Source of the DNA: Dysgonomonas sp. ZJ279
Lineage (GTDB): Bacteria; Bacteroidota; Bacteroidia; Bacteroidales; Dysgonomonadaceae
Direction: 5' to 3'
DNA length: 64,000 nt
Assembly: GCF_011039205.1 (NCBI RefSeq)
Contig: NZ_JAAKEL010000001.1
Location: 372,001-436,000, forward strand
Made by a program: the position numbers and the translations under genes. The notes under the pieces are model-generated. The model saw nothing but the letters and a program-made list of their open reading frames with translations, was not told the DNA's origin and made no database searches. This document shows, piece after piece, positions 35,903 through 45,416 of the stretch (position 1 is its first letter; each line of letters begins with the position of its first letter).

Positions 35903-37042
35903 ATGGCAACGAAAAGAGATTACTACGAAATACTGGAAGTAACTAAAACTGCATCCTCAGAAGAAATAAAAAAAGCATACAGGAAAAAGGCTATCCAGTT
36001 TCATCCTGATAAAAATCCTGATAATAAGGAAGCCGAAGAAAAGTTTAAAGAAGCTGCTGAAGCTTATGAGATATTGAGCGACGAGCAAAAGCGTGCGAAG
36101 TATGATCGTTACGGTCATTCTGCGCCCGGAGGCTTTGGCGGACACGATGGCGGTTTTTCTATGGATGATATATTCTCTCAATTCGGAGATATATTCGGTG
36201 GACATTTTGGTGGAGGCTTTGGTGGTTTTGGCGGACAGCGAGGACCTCGTGCAAACAGAGGTTCGGATTTGCGTGTAAAAGTGAAGCTGACCCTAAAGGA
36301 GATTGCATCGGGAGTAGAGAAAAAAATTAAAGTAAAGAAATACGTATCTTGTTCTTATTGTAGTGGTACAGGTGCAGATAATGGCACAGCATACGAGACA
36401 TGTTCTACCTGTAAAGGTTCGGGTGTTGTTACTCGTATAATGAATACGATGTTGGGGCAAATGCAGACACAAAGCACATGTCCTAGCTGTAATGGAGAGG
36501 GTAAGAATATAACAAAGAAATGTGTTCATTGCTCTGGCGAAGGTATTGTGCGCGAAGACGAAGTGATTACAATAAATATACCGGCAGGTGTTGCTGAAGG
36601 TATGCAATTGTCGATGAGTGGTAAGGGAAATGCTGCACGTCATGGAGGTGTTAACGGAGACTTGTTGATTCTGGTGGAAGAAGAGCCGCATGCAGAACTT
36701 TTCAGAGATGAAAACGATGTTGTTTATAATCTTCTGTTGACTGTTTCTACGGCTGCTTTAGGTGGTACTGTAGTTGTCCCTACTATCGACGGAAAAGTAA
36801 AAGTTACTATTGAGCCGGGTACACAACCGGGAAAAGTACTTCGATTGAAAAATAAAGGATTGCCAAGTATCAATAGATATGGTACAGGTGATTTATTGAT
36901 CAATATAAGTGTTTATATTCCTGAGAACCTAAGCGATAGTGAGAAAGATACGCTTACCGGACTAGAGAATTCACCGAATTTTCAACCAAGTAAGTCTGTA
37001 AAAGATAAAATATTCAGTCATTTCAGAAAGATGTTTGACTGA
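35903..37042 (+). CDS. dnaJ: Chaperone protein DnaJ
   Basis: Hsp40 co-chaperone of 379 residues. J domain with the HPD motif (FHPDKNPD, about 33-40), a Gly/Phe-rich linker (about 75-115), four CxxCxGxG zinc-binding repeats ([32 protein letters not shown], about 150-220) and the C-terminal substrate-binding domain. Co-transcribed with grpE. Confidence 0.98.
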   Translation: MATKRDYYEILEVTKTASSEEIKKAYRKKAIQFHPDKNPDNKEAEEKFKEAAEAYEILSDEQKRAKYDRYGHSAPGGFGGHDGGFSMDDIFSQFGDIFGGHFGGGFGGFGGQRGPRANRGSDLRVKVKLTLKEIASGVEKKIKVKKYVSCSYCSGTGADNGTAYETCSTCKGSGVVTRIMNTMLGQMQTQSTCPSCNGEGKNITKKCVHCSGEGIVREDEVITINIPAGVAEGMQLSMSGKGNAARHGGVNGDLLILVEEEPHAELFRDENDVVYNLLLTVSTAALGGTVVVPTIDGKVKVTIEPGTQPGKVLRLKNKGLPSINRYGTGDLLINISVYIPENLSDSEKDTLTGLENSPNFQPSKSVKDKIFSHFRKMFD

Positions 37043-37058
37043 TCAAAATATAATAGCG

Positions 37059-37090
37059 AAAAAGCAATCTAATTTTAGATTGCTTTTTTT
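37059..37090 (+). terminator. Terminator of grpE-dnaJ
   Basis: Fourteen-base arms (AAAAAGCAATCTAA / TTAGATTGCTTTTT) with a run of T, 16 bases after the dnaJ stop codon. Confidence 0.85.
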
Positions 37091-37202
37091 TATACGCTAT
37101 CATTTACATATATGCTGTCTTCCTCGAATTAATTATGTTGGCTTTAACAATTATAAGATCTGCAATATAACTGAATGATTTTCTATCTTTCAATTTAAAT
37201 TT

Positions 37203-37210
37203 TATCTTTG
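37203..37210 (+). promoter_or_regulatory. -7 element for the NIF3-family gene
   Basis: TATCTTTG, a perfect TAnnTTTG match, 21 bases before the start at 37232. Confidence 0.55.
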
Positions 37211-37231
37211 GTATTATAAAATGAAGAGATT

Positions 37232-38326
37232 ATGAAAATAAAAGAGATACTTCATGCTATAGAGCAGTTGGCTCCCCTTTCTTTACAGGAAAGTTACGAT
37301 AATAGTGGAGTTCAGGTGGGAGATACCAATCAGGAAGCAAAAGGTGCGATAGTCTGTATCGATATTACTGAAGCAGTTTTGGATGAGGCTGTTGCTTTAG
37401 AATGTAACCTGATAATCTCACATCATCCGTTAGCATTTCGCGCATTTAAATCGTTGACAGGCAAAAATTATATAGAACGTTGTATGATGAAAGCGTGTAA
37501 GCATGACATTGTGATCTACGCGGCACATACCAATCTCGATAATGCGATGGGAGGCATAAATTACTATTTGGCTGATATGCTTAACCTGCAAAATGTTAGA
37601 ATACTTGATCCTCAAAAAGGTAAATTGCTCAAACTCGTTACTTTCGTGCCTCAATCTCATGCCGAAACGGTACGTAATGCATTGTTTAATGCAGGTGCCG
37701 GAAATATCGGTAACTATGATTCATGTAGCTATAGTGTGGTAGGTGAGGGTACATTCAGAGCAGGAGAAGGTACGAACCCATTTAGAGGGGAAGTTGGCGA
37801 ACTGCATTTCGAAGGTGAAATAAGGATTGAAATGATACTTCCTGTTTTCAAGCAATCGGAGGTTTCACGTGCTTTGATAGCGGTGCATCCTTATGAAGAG
37901 CCTGCCTATGATTTCTATGCACTTGAGAATACATGGTCGCAAGCCGGTGGCGGAATAGTTGGGACGCTACCCGAGGAAATGGAAGAGGAGGATTTCTTGT
38001 ATTTCTTAAAGGACACTTTCAAACTGACTACCTTGCAATATTCTCCATATAACAGAAAGTCAGTGCGTGATGTGGCTATTTGTAGCGGAAGCGGTTCGTT
38101 TCTGATACCGAAGGCAATTTCGTATGGAGCAGATGCATTTATAACAGGCGAGGCTAAATATAATGACTTCTACGATGTTGAAGATAAAATATTGTTGGCG
38201 ACGATAGGGCACTACGAATCTGAAATTTTCACAAAGAATATATTTTTCGATATTATTTCGAAAAAATACCCTACCTTTGTAGTCTATATGTCAGGAGCTG
38301 ATGTGAATCCTGTCAACTATTTGTAA
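37232..38326 (+). CDS. NIF3-like dinuclear metal-binding hexameric protein
   Basis: A 364-residue member of the NIF3/YbgI family (DUF34). The metal ligands fall in ISHHPLAFRAFK (about 70-81), AAHTNLDNAMGGIN (about 97-110) and the C-terminal IGHYESE (about 328-334). A PII-like insertion domain (about 130-240) separates the two halves, as in the longer Bacteroidota and Firmicutes members. Often annotated as GTP cyclohydrolase I type 2 without good proof. It stands upstream of the zinc-ribbon protein, a frequent neighbour in this phylum. Confidence 0.92.
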   Translation: MKIKEILHAIEQLAPLSLQESYDNSGVQVGDTNQEAKGAIVCIDITEAVLDEAVALECNLIISHHPLAFRAFKSLTGKNYIERCMMKACKHDIVIYAAHTNLDNAMGGINYYLADMLNLQNVRILDPQKGKLLKLVTFVPQSHAETVRNALFNAGAGNIGNYDSCSYSVVGEGTFRAGEGTNPFRGEVGELHFEGEIRIEMILPVFKQSEVSRALIAVHPYEEPAYDFYALENTWSQAGGGIVGTLPEEMEEEDFLYFLKDTFKLTTLQYSPYNRKSVRDVAICSGSGSFLIPKAISYGADAFITGEAKYNDFYDVEDKILLATIGHYESEIFTKNIFFDIISKKYPTFVVYMSGADVNPVNYL

Positions 38327-38435
38327 CTAAGTAGCGATATACTCCTACCCATTGCAAATGATGTAGTAAATAAGTAGTTTCGGCTGTTTAATTACTGCAT
38401 TTTTTTATTCGTATTTATTAAATTTATATATAATC

Positions 38436-39191
38436 ATGGCTAAAAAGCAAGAAAAAGAAATTACAGTAGAGGATAAGCTAAAAACGCTATACTCCCTACA
38501 ACAAAAATTGTCTGAGATAGACTCTATTAAGATTCTTCGTGGTGAATTGCCACTAGAGGTAGCTGATTTGGAAGATGAGATTATCGGATTGGATACTCGT
38601 ATCAAGAAACATGAGGCAGAATTGAAAGAATCGGAAACTACTGTTTCTCAACAAAAACAAAAAGCTAAGGATTCTGCTTTGAAGATCGAAAAATATAAAG
38701 AGCAGTTAGATAACGTACGTAATAATCGTGAGTTCGATCATTTAAGTAAAGAAATCGAATTCGAAACTCTAGAGATTGAGTTATCGGAAAAACGTACGCG
38801 CGAATTTGGTCAGGAATCTAAAAATCTTGCTGAACAAATCGAAAAAAGCAAAGCATTCTTAGAGGAACGTAAATTAGACCTTGCTCAAAAGAAAGATGAG
38901 TTAGAGGGTATCGTATCTGAAACAAAACAACAAGAAGAAGAGCTTCGTGAAGAGGTGAAAAACGTAGAAACTCAAGTTGAGCCTCGTTTACTTCATGCAT
39001 TCAAGCGAATTCGTAAAAGTGCACGTAACGGCCTAGCTGTTGTATGTATCGAGCGTGGTGCTTGTGGTGGTTGCTTCAATAAGATTCCACCTCAAAAGCA
39101 AATGGATATAAAATTAGGTAAGAAAATTATTGTTTGTGAATACTGTGGACGTATTATGATCGACCCGGAATTAATAGCTCCGGCAGATTAA
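38436..39191 (+). CDS. Zinc-ribbon coiled-coil protein (C4-type)
   Basis: A 251-residue protein. Residues about 10-190 are a long charged coiled coil, followed by a C4 zinc ribbon: CGGC (about 210-213) and CEYCGRIM (about 233-240). Resembles the C4-type zinc ribbon family (CdsZ-like) found next to NIF3-family genes. Some relatives have been linked to ribosome or RNA functions, but the role here is not established. It ends in a strong terminator. Confidence 0.85.
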   Translation: MAKKQEKEITVEDKLKTLYSLQQKLSEIDSIKILRGELPLEVADLEDEIIGLDTRIKKHEAELKESETTVSQQKQKAKDSALKIEKYKEQLDNVRNNREFDHLSKEIEFETLEIELSEKRTREFGQESKNLAEQIEKSKAFLEERKLDLAQKKDELEGIVSETKQQEEELREEVKNVETQVEPRLLHAFKRIRKSARNGLAVVCIERGACGGCFNKIPPQKQMDIKLGKKIIVCEYCGRIMIDPELIAPAD

Positions 39192-39211
39192 ATATATTTC
39201 TTTAATATAGT

Positions 39212-39251
39212 AACGCCCGTTAGGTTGTTTTTTAACAATCTGACGGGCGTT
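39212..39251 (+). terminator. Terminator after the zinc-ribbon gene
   Basis: Nine-base GC-rich outer arms (AACGCCCGT / ACGGGCGTT) extended by an inner AG/CT and TTGTT/AACAA stem, then T-rich sequence. Confidence 0.85.
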
Positions 39252-39317
39252 TTAGTGTCTTTTTACGTGAACTATATGTGTTATGTTTTTGTTTATCATA
39301 ATGTGACATCGAAAAAC

Positions 39318-39398
39318 AAAATGGAAAACTTTTTGGATATTCTAAAAATTTAATCAATTGATTAGTAGATATTTGAAAAATAAAATGGAAAACTTTTT
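39318..39398 (+). repeat. Pair of 17-base direct repeats upstream of nrdJ
   Basis: AAAATGGAAAACTTTTT occurs identically at 39318-39334 and 39382-39398, 64 bases apart (about six helical turns), in the 325-base gap before nrdJ. The bases in front are also alike (TCGAAAAAC and TTGAAAAAT), and a third TCGAAAG lies near 39463. The rest of the gap (39252-39516) holds no gene. The repeats may be operator sites for nrdJ. Confidence 0.7.
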
Positions 39399-39516
39399 AA
39401 ATTGTTCATAAATTAATCTTGTAAAATTTGTTTCGTTTTCGATTAATTTCTAACATTGTACATCGAAAGAAAAATAAGACTTTATATTACAATCAAAATA
39501 TATAATAACAAAAAAA

Positions 39517-42066
39517 ATGGCACAAAAGGTTTACACTTTTGATGAGGCATGTACTGCCGCACTGGCATACTTTGATGGCGATGAACTTGCAGCAAAAGTG
39601 TGGGTAAATAAGTATGCATTGAAAGATGCAGCCGGTAATATTTACGAGCAATCGCCCGAAGATATGCACTGGAGATTAGCTAATGAAATAGCTAGAGTAG
39701 AAGCTAAATATGAGAATGGCTTAACCAACAAAGAATTATACGATTTATTTGATCACTTTAAATATATTATACCTCAGGGAAGTCCGATGACAGGTATCGG
39801 AAATAATTTCCAGATAGCATCTTTGTCTAACTGTTTTGTAATAGGGCTGGATGGCCAGGCAGATTCATACGGTGCAATTATTCGTGTCGATGAAGAACAA
39901 GTTCAATTGATGAAACGCCGTGGTGGAGTAGGACACGATTTATCCCATATCCGACCTAAAGGTTCTCCTGTGAAGAACTCTGCATTGACATCTACAGGGT
40001 TGGTTCCATTCATGGAAAGATATTCGAACTCTACACGTGAGGTGGCACAAGATGGCCGTCGTGGGGCATTGATGTTGAGCGTGTCTATCAAACATCCCGA
40101 TTCTGAATCTTTTATCGATGCTAAAATGGAGCAGGGTAAAGTAACAGGAGCGAACGTATCCGTGAGAATTGATGACGATTTTATGCAAGCTGTTGTTGAT
40201 GACACATTATATACACAACAATATCCAATCGATTCTAAAAATCCGACAACAGTTAAAGATATAGAAGCATCGCAACTTTGGAAAAAGATTGTGCATAATG
40301 CATGGAGATCGGCTGAACCCGGTGTTCTTTTCTGGGATACGATTATTAGAGAATCGGTGCCTGACTGTTATGCTGATTTAGGGTTTAAAACCATATCAAC
40401 AAATCCTTGTGGTGAGATTCCACTTTGTCCTTACGATAGCTGCCGTTTATTGGCGATCAATTTATATTCATATGTAGTTAACCCATTCAAGGATGATGCC
40501 TATTTCGATTTTGATTTATTCAAAAAGCATGTAGCATTAGCTCAGCGAATTATGGATGATATTATCGATCTTGAAACTGAAAAGATCGAACTTATCCTTA
40601 AAAAGATAAATGATGATCCTGAGTTGGAAGAAGTAAAATCTACCGAGAGACATCTTTGGGAAAAAATTCGCAAAAAAACACTTCAAGGTCGCCGTACCGG
40701 AGTTGGTATAACAGCCGAAGGTGATATGATTGCTGCTATGGGTCTTCGCTATGGAACAGAAGAAGCTACTGCTTTTGCTGAAGAAGTGCACCGTACATTG
40801 GCTCTTGCTGCTTATCGTTCGTCTGTAGACATGGCTAAAGAGCGTGGAGCATTCGAAATATTTGATATCAAACGTGAGAAAAACAATCCGTTTATTAATC
40901 GTTTGGCAGAAGCAGATCCACAATTATATAAAGATATGGAGAAATACGGTCGCCGTAATATTGCGTGTTTGACTGTAGCTCCAACAGGAACAACAAGTTT
41001 GATGAGTCAATCATCGTCGGGTATAGAGCCTGTATTTATGCCGGTTTACAAACGCCGTCGTAAGGTGAATCCAAATGATAAAGAGGTTCGTGTCGACTTT
41101 ATTGATGAAAATGGTGACTCGTGGGAAGAATACATTGTATTCCATCATAAGTTTGTTACATGGATGGAAAGTAAGGGCTATTCTACAACAAAACGTTATA
41201 CAAACGAAGAAGTGGATAAGATGGTTTCCGAATCTCCTTATTACAAAGCCACATCGAATGATGTAGATTGGTTGCAAAAAGTGAAGATGCAAGGACGTAT
41301 TCAAAAATGGGTCGATCACTCTATCAGCGTAACTATTAACTTGCCATCTGATGTGTCTGAAGATCTTGTTAATCAACTTTACGTAGAGGCTTGGAAAAGC
41401 GGATGTAAGGGTTGTACTGTATATCGTGATGGTTCACGCGCAGGTGTACTTTTGGCTGCTGATGATGAAAAGAAGAAAAAAGCGGAAGAGGATTGCAACT
41501 GCTACGAGCGTCCGTTAATCGTTCCTTCTCGTCCTAGAGAATTGAGTGCAGAGGTTATCAAGTTCCAAAATAATAAAGAAAAATGGATTGCATTCATCGG
41601 GTTGTTAGATGGTCGTCCTTATGAGATATTTACCGGTCTTGCCGATGATGACGAAGGTCTTATGTTGCCTAAGAATGTAAATCAAGGAGCTATTATTAAG
41701 ACAACAAACGACGAGGGTGAGCGTTCTTATGACTTCCAGTTTAAAAACAAAAGAGGTTACAAAACGACTATCGAAGGTCTTAATGATAAATTCAATCCTG
41801 AGTATTGGAACTATGCTAAATTAATTTCAGGAGTTCTTCGTTACGGTATGCCTATCGATCAGGTTGTTAAGTTGGTACAAACACTAGAGCTAAACAGCGA
41901 AACCATTAATACATGGAAGAATGGTGTAGAACGTGCCTTAAAGAAATACCTCCCGAATGAAACGGAAGCTAAAGGTCAGAAATGTCCTGTTTGCGGATTG
42001 GAAACGTTGATCTATCAGGAAGGTTGTATGAAGTGTACAAACTGCGGTGCATCTAAATGCGGATGA
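39517..42066 (+). CDS. nrdJ: Adenosylcobalamin-dependent (class II) ribonucleotide reductase
   Basis: Makes deoxyribonucleotides in a B12-dependent way without oxygen. An 849-residue protein with C106 (SNCFVIGL) and C309 as the redox pair and C298 (NPCGEI) as the thiyl-radical cysteine. The 11-residue spacing of the last two matches the known class II enzymes. The C-terminus carries a zinc-ribbon-like CPVCGLE...CMKCTNCGASKCG that includes the shuttle cysteines. No ATP-cone is visible at the N-terminus. Its promoter region contains duplicated 17-base motifs. Confidence 0.95.
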   Translation: MAQKVYTFDEACTAALAYFDGDELAAKVWVNKYALKDAAGNIYEQSPEDMHWRLANEIARVEAKYENGLTNKELYDLFDHFKYIIPQGSPMTGIGNNFQIASLSNCFVIGLDGQADSYGAIIRVDEEQVQLMKRRGGVGHDLSHIRPKGSPVKNSALTSTGLVPFMERYSNSTREVAQDGRRGALMLSVSIKHPDSESFIDAKMEQGKVTGANVSVRIDDDFMQAVVDDTLYTQQYPIDSKNPTTVKDIEASQLWKKIVHNAWRSAEPGVLFWDTIIRESVPDCYADLGFKTISTNPCGEIPLCPYDSCRLLAINLYSYVVNPFKDDAYFDFDLFKKHVALAQRIMDDIIDLETEKIELILKKINDDPELEEVKSTERHLWEKIRKKTLQGRRTGVGITAEGDMIAAMGLRYGTEEATAFAEEVHRTLALAAYRSSVDMAKERGAFEIFDIKREKNNPFINRLAEADPQLYKDMEKYGRRNIACLTVAPTGTTSLMSQSSSGIEPVFMPVYKRRRKVNPNDKEVRVDFIDENGDSWEEYIVFHHKFVTWMESKGYSTTKRYTNEEVDKMVSESPYYKATSNDVDWLQKVKMQGRIQKWVDHSISVTINLPSDVSEDLVNQLYVEAWKSGCKGCTVYRDGSRAGVLLAADDEKKKKAEEDCNCYERPLIVPSRPRELSAEVIKFQNNKEKWIAFIGLLDGRPYEIFTGLADDDEGLMLPKNVNQGAIIKTTNDEGERSYDFQFKNKRGYKTTIEGLNDKFNPEYWNYAKLISGVLRYGMPIDQVVKLVQTLELNSETINTWKNGVERALKKYLPNETEAKGQKCPVCGLETLIYQEGCMKCTNCGASKCG

Positions 42067-42090
42067 TCGTAATCATTATATAGAATAGAG

Positions 42091-42122
42091 AAGAAGGAGC
42101 AATTGTATTGTTCCTTCTTTTA
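42091..42122 (+). terminator. Terminator after nrdJ
   Basis: AAGAAGGA / TCCTTCTT outer arms with an inner CAAT/ATTG stem, then a T-rich stretch, 25 bases past the stop codon. Confidence 0.8.
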
Positions 42123-42125
42123 TTT

Positions 42126-42133
42126 TATCTTTG
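42126..42133 (+). promoter_or_regulatory. -7 element for the pyridoxamine oxidase-family gene
   Basis: TATCTTTG, a perfect TAnnTTTG match, 28 bases before the ATG at 42161. Confidence 0.55.
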
Positions 42134-42160
42134 TTGTTAACGAAAAGAATAATCCTGCTT

Positions 42161-42664
42161 ATGATAACAGTTACTATTGAAGAGAGAGCCTTAATAAACG
42201 AAATAATAGCAAAGAATAATACTTGCTATGTCGGTATGATAGACACGGAGGGTATGCCTTATGTAATACCGATGAATTTCGGGTATGCCGACGATATTAT
42301 ATATCTGCACTCCGGACAGGATGGAGGAAGTATAAGGGCGTTGGAGAATAATCCTAATGTATGTATTACATTTTGCTCAAGAGCCCAGCTGACTTACCAG
42401 AATGTAGAGGTGGCTTGCAGTTACCGTATGCAGGGGAGTAGTGTAATCTGTAAGGGTAAAGTCATTTTTGAAGAAAATTTTGATGAAAAAGTAAAAGCCC
42501 TGAATATAATAATGAAACAATATACAGACAGAGCTTTTACATATTCTGTGCCGGCAGTAAATAATGTACGTATTTGGAAAATAGAGGTTGATAAAATATC
42601 AACTAAAATATTTGGTGTTCCACATCCTAACTCGCGTAATTACAAAGAAGGTCCGGTATTCTAA
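42161..42664 (+). CDS. Pyridoxamine 5'-phosphate oxidase family protein (flavin-binding split barrel)
   Basis: A 167-residue FMN-binding split-barrel protein, of the NimA-like group (YVIPMNFGYADDIIYLHSG is the family core). A TTG-initiated frame begins at 42131, but it would overlap the -7 promoter element, so the ATG at 42161 is preferred (MITVTIEERALINEI). Substrate unknown. Related Nim proteins reduce nitroimidazoles, but most family members have other or unknown roles. Confidence 0.85.
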   Translation: MITVTIEERALINEIIAKNNTCYVGMIDTEGMPYVIPMNFGYADDIIYLHSGQDGGSIRALENNPNVCITFCSRAQLTYQNVEVACSYRMQGSSVICKGKVIFEENFDEKVKALNIIMKQYTDRAFTYSVPAVNNVRIWKIEVDKISTKIFGVPHPNSRNYKEGPVF

Positions 42665-42670
42665 CTAATT

Positions 42671-43396
42671 TTAATCAATGGTATATGATAATAATTCATG
42701 CAGGATTTCAGCATTAGGTCTTTCATCCTTTTTTGTATATTGATTGATATGTTTGGTAAATAGGACAATTGTCCCGATCAGATTTGTTTCTTTAATTTCT
42801 GGCGATATACGTTCATCACTATTAAGTAAACCGGTAATCTTGAATGCCTCACCACATTTTGAATTAAATTGGGGGATAGGTTGAAATTTATAGCCCATCC
42901 AAATAATTCCATTTTCTGACCATCGACCCCAATATGTAGCAGATTCTTTGTTTTTAACTATTATTACTTTAGGTTTAATTATATCCTCAATTATATGTTG
43001 AGTCAAATTAAGTTGTTCTGCTAAAAAGCTTCTACCATCATTCGACTTAAGGATAACATTCGTTAGAAACTTTTGATTCATTTCTCTAAAATGAAAAATA
43101 TCTAAATATGCTGCATTATTAGTATAGTCTAAATCTGATAATTCGGATTTAAGTATTTTTTTAAGTGATGACCAATAGTTATCCCATTTATTATTTCCTA
43201 ATATATCCTTAAAATTAAATGAATATATTTCTTTTTTATCGTCATTTGTTCTCCAGGATGGATTAATTCCTGTGATAAGGATATCTTTTTGATCTGTATT
43301 TTCAGAATACATAAATCCACGCTCTAAAATACTATCATGTATACTAAGCTCAAATCTTTTCCAGATATTGGAAACTCTCTCATGAATGTTTATCAT
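42671..43396 (-). CDS. Hypothetical protein, possibly uracil-DNA-glycosylase-like fold
   Basis: A 241-residue cytoplasmic protein with no family I recognise firmly. DILITGINPSWR near residue 38 resembles the first motif of the uracil-DNA glycosylase superfamily (GxNPS), and TIVLFTKHINQYTKK near 205 stands where the second motif would lie. No catalytic Asp/Asn is clearly placed, so this is only a suggestion. It converges with the preceding gene with a six-base gap. It is more AT-rich than its neighbours. Confidence 0.6.
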   Translation of the reverse strand: MINIHERVSNIWKRFELSIHDSILERGFMYSENTDQKDILITGINPSWRTNDDKKEIYSFNFKDILGNNKWDNYWSSLKKILKSELSDLDYTNNAAYLDIFHFREMNQKFLTNVILKSNDGRSFLAEQLNLTQHIIEDIIKPKVIIVKNKESATYWGRWSENGIIWMGYKFQPIPQFNSKCGEAFKITGLLNSDERISPEIKETNLIGTIVLFTKHINQYTKKDERPNAEILHELLSYTID

Positions 43397-43474
43397 AATA
43401 TTTATTTATAAATTAATATCACAATAGTACTATAAATATATTTACCGTCGAAAAAAAAGTGTACCAACTTGTCC

Positions 43475-44251
43475 TTATTCTTCAATGTTTTTTCTAACCT
43501 TAGTCAGAAAATCAAGCATAGCTTCACTATCCTTATTTTCTATGATATTGAGCAAGCTTTTCAATTCCGCACGAATGTTCTCTACTTGTGAGGGTGTATA
43601 TGGATTGAATAAGATCTCGGTCAGTAGGTAATTATCTTCCGACAACAAGCCTTTAGCAATGTCCATATGACGTTTAAATGTTGTTCCCGGAGCTTCCTGA
43701 TGTTTCATTACCGATGCAAATACAAGAGTAGATGCAAAAGGGATGGATAGGGAATAAGCGATTGTTTCATCATGCTCTTCGAAAGAGTATTCAAATACAC
43801 GAAGATTTAGCCCTCTGTATAAATTGAGGAAAAACTCCTTGCCTTTGGGACTAGACTCCGATATCACAATTGCGCTTTGTGTGCTTAAGTTGCGAAGATC
43901 GGCAAATGTAGGTCCAAACATAGGATGGGAAGAGGCAAAGGGTTGTTCGACACTTGCATAAAATTCTTTCAGTCCTGTTTTTACCGAAGCTATATCGGAT
44001 ATAATACAATCTTTGCTAATATAAGGCAGTATTGCTTTAAAGGCATCAATCGTATATTTTACTGTAGCTGCATTTATCACCAATTCGGGGTTAAATTCTT
44101 TGATCTCCTTCGGATCACTCATCCGAACGGTATTGTATATGAATCTCAATCGCTGAGGATCGGTATCAAAAACTGCTAATTCGTGATCGAAACTAAGCAC
44201 ATCACCAAAGAAGGAACCCATTTTTCCGGCACCAAGTATAAGTATTCTCAT
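43475..44251 (-). CDS. tyrA: Prephenate dehydrogenase
   Basis: NAD(P)-dependent step to 4-hydroxyphenylpyruvate in tyrosine synthesis. A 258-residue protein with the nucleotide-binding loop ILGAGKMGSFFGDVL at the N-terminus and the prephenate-binding stretch SSHPMFGPT (about 110-118). No fused ACT or chorismate mutase domain. Last gene of the phe/tyr operon that starts with pheA, and probably under the attenuator at 48582-48723. Confidence 0.93.
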   Translation of the reverse strand: MRILILGAGKMGSFFGDVLSFDHELAVFDTDPQRLRFIYNTVRMSDPKEIKEFNPELVINAATVKYTIDAFKAILPYISKDCIISDIASVKTGLKEFYASVEQPFASSHPMFGPTFADLRNLSTQSAIVISESSPKGKEFFLNLYRGLNLRVFEYSFEEHDETIAYSLSIPFASTLVFASVMKHQEAPGTTFKRHMDIAKGLLSEDNYLLTEILFNPYTPSQVENIRAELKSLLNIIENKDSEAMLDFLTKVRKNIEE

Positions 44252-44279
44252 TGTCTTCTAAATTAGAGATATTATATCA

Positions 44280-44322
44280 CTTCCCACAACAGGGAAGAAA
44301 TAACCCCTCCTAAAGAGGGGTT
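44280..44322 (-). promoter_or_regulatory. Two tandem hairpins between the DAHP synthase/chorismate mutase gene and tyrA
   Basis: First CTTCCC/GGGAAG (44280-44285, 44292-44297), then AACCCCTC/GAGGGGTT (44302-44309, 44315-44322) with a five-base loop. Neither is followed by a U-run on the minus strand. They could be a processing or stability element that lowers tyrA expression relative to upstream genes. Confidence 0.5.
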
Positions 44323-44332
44323 TGAAAAGCTA

Positions 44333-45394
44333 TTATTTGTTTAAAATATCTACTTGTTGTCTTACCGACTCTTCGTGGATAGCTTCCAAAACAACACGCA
44401 TGAATTCAGGATTCATACCCATGCCGCTAGCCTGAGAAATACGCTTGTTCAAGATCTCATCATAACGTTCAGTTTGAACAACTGTCATGTTATGCTCTTT
44501 CTTGAATGTACCTATTTCGCAAGAGATACGCATACGTTTAGCCATAAGCTCTAATAGTTGATCGTCCATTTCATCAATTTGTCTGCGAAGATCAGATAAG
44601 TCTTCTGTCGATTGTTTGCCATCACGAATAACCAATGCAGAAAGTATTTCTTTCAGTCTGCTAGGAGTTACTTGTTGCGATGCATCACTCCACGCGTTAT
44701 CAGGATCACAATGTGTTTCGATGATTAAACCATCGAAATTTAGGTCCATAGCTTGTTGAGACAGTGGCTGGATTAAATCGCGTCTACCACCGATGTGGCT
44801 AGGGTCGCAGATGATTGGAAGATCAGGGTAACGGCGTTTCAATTCGATAGGAATATGCCATTGAGGAAGATTACGGTAGATCTTTTTGTCATAAGAGCTG
44901 AATCCACGGTGAATAGCCCCTAATTTAGTTAAGCCTGCATTGCTAAGGCGCTCTAATGCACCGATCCACAATTCAAGATCAGGATTTACAGGATTCTTTA
45001 CAAGGACAGGAATATCGACGCCTTCCAGTGCATCGGCAATTTCTTGTACAGCAAAAGGGTTTGCAGTTGTACGTGCACCAATCCAAAGAAGATCCACTCC
45101 GTATTTCAATGCTTCGTAAACATGTTTTTGTGTCGCTACCTCTGTAGAAACATAAAGACCTGTTTCTTGCTTTACTTTTTTTAGCCAAGCAAGTCCCTGA
45201 CTGCCGATACCTTCGAATCCACCCGGTTTAGTACGGGGTTTCCATATACCGGCACGCATAATTTTTATACCATCAGCAGCTAATGCTTTGGCCGCGCTCA
45301 TTACTTGTTCTTCTGTTTCAGCACTACAAGGTCCTGCAATTACCATCGGACGCTTAGCGTCAACCCCGGGTAGTAAAATTGATTCTAGTTTCAT
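44333..45394 (-). CDS. Bifunctional 3-deoxy-7-phosphoheptulonate synthase / chorismate mutase (type II)
   Basis: A 353-residue fusion. Residues 1-255 form a KdsA-like (type I beta) DAHP synthase (MVIAGPCSAETEEQV, KPRTKPGGFEG, CDPSHIGGRRDLI, ETHCDPDNAWSDA). Residues about 265-350 form an AroQ chorismate mutase (LRRQIDEMDDQLLELMAKRM). The fusion couples entry into the aromatic pathway with the branch to prephenate, and is common in Bacteroidota. It lies between the GNAT pair and tyrA in the phe/tyr operon. Confidence 0.95.
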   Translation of the reverse strand: MKLESILLPGVDAKRPMVIAGPCSAETEEQVMSAAKALAADGIKIMRAGIWKPRTKPGGFEGIGSQGLAWLKKVKQETGLYVSTEVATQKHVYEALKYGVDLLWIGARTTANPFAVQEIADALEGVDIPVLVKNPVNPDLELWIGALERLSNAGLTKLGAIHRGFSSYDKKIYRNLPQWHIPIELKRRYPDLPIICDPSHIGGRRDLIQPLSQQAMDLNFDGLIIETHCDPDNAWSDASQQVTPSRLKEILSALVIRDGKQSTEDLSDLRRQIDEMDDQLLELMAKRMRISCEIGTFKKEHNMTVVQTERYDEILNKRISQASGMGMNPEFMRVVLEAIHEESVRQQVDILNK

Positions 45395-45416
45395 GTCTAT
45401 TTTTATTTTTAATTGA

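Noticed and set aside
39252-39516. Cobalamin riboswitch before the B12-dependent nrdJ
   Set aside because: No B12-box or characteristic multi-stem fold could be seen. The enzyme uses B12 but is not normally switched off by it, and direct repeats are the only clear structure.
42131-42160. TTG start giving a ten-residue longer pyridoxamine oxidase-family protein
   Set aside because: It would begin inside the -7 promoter element. The ATG at 42161 starts the family's normal N-terminus.
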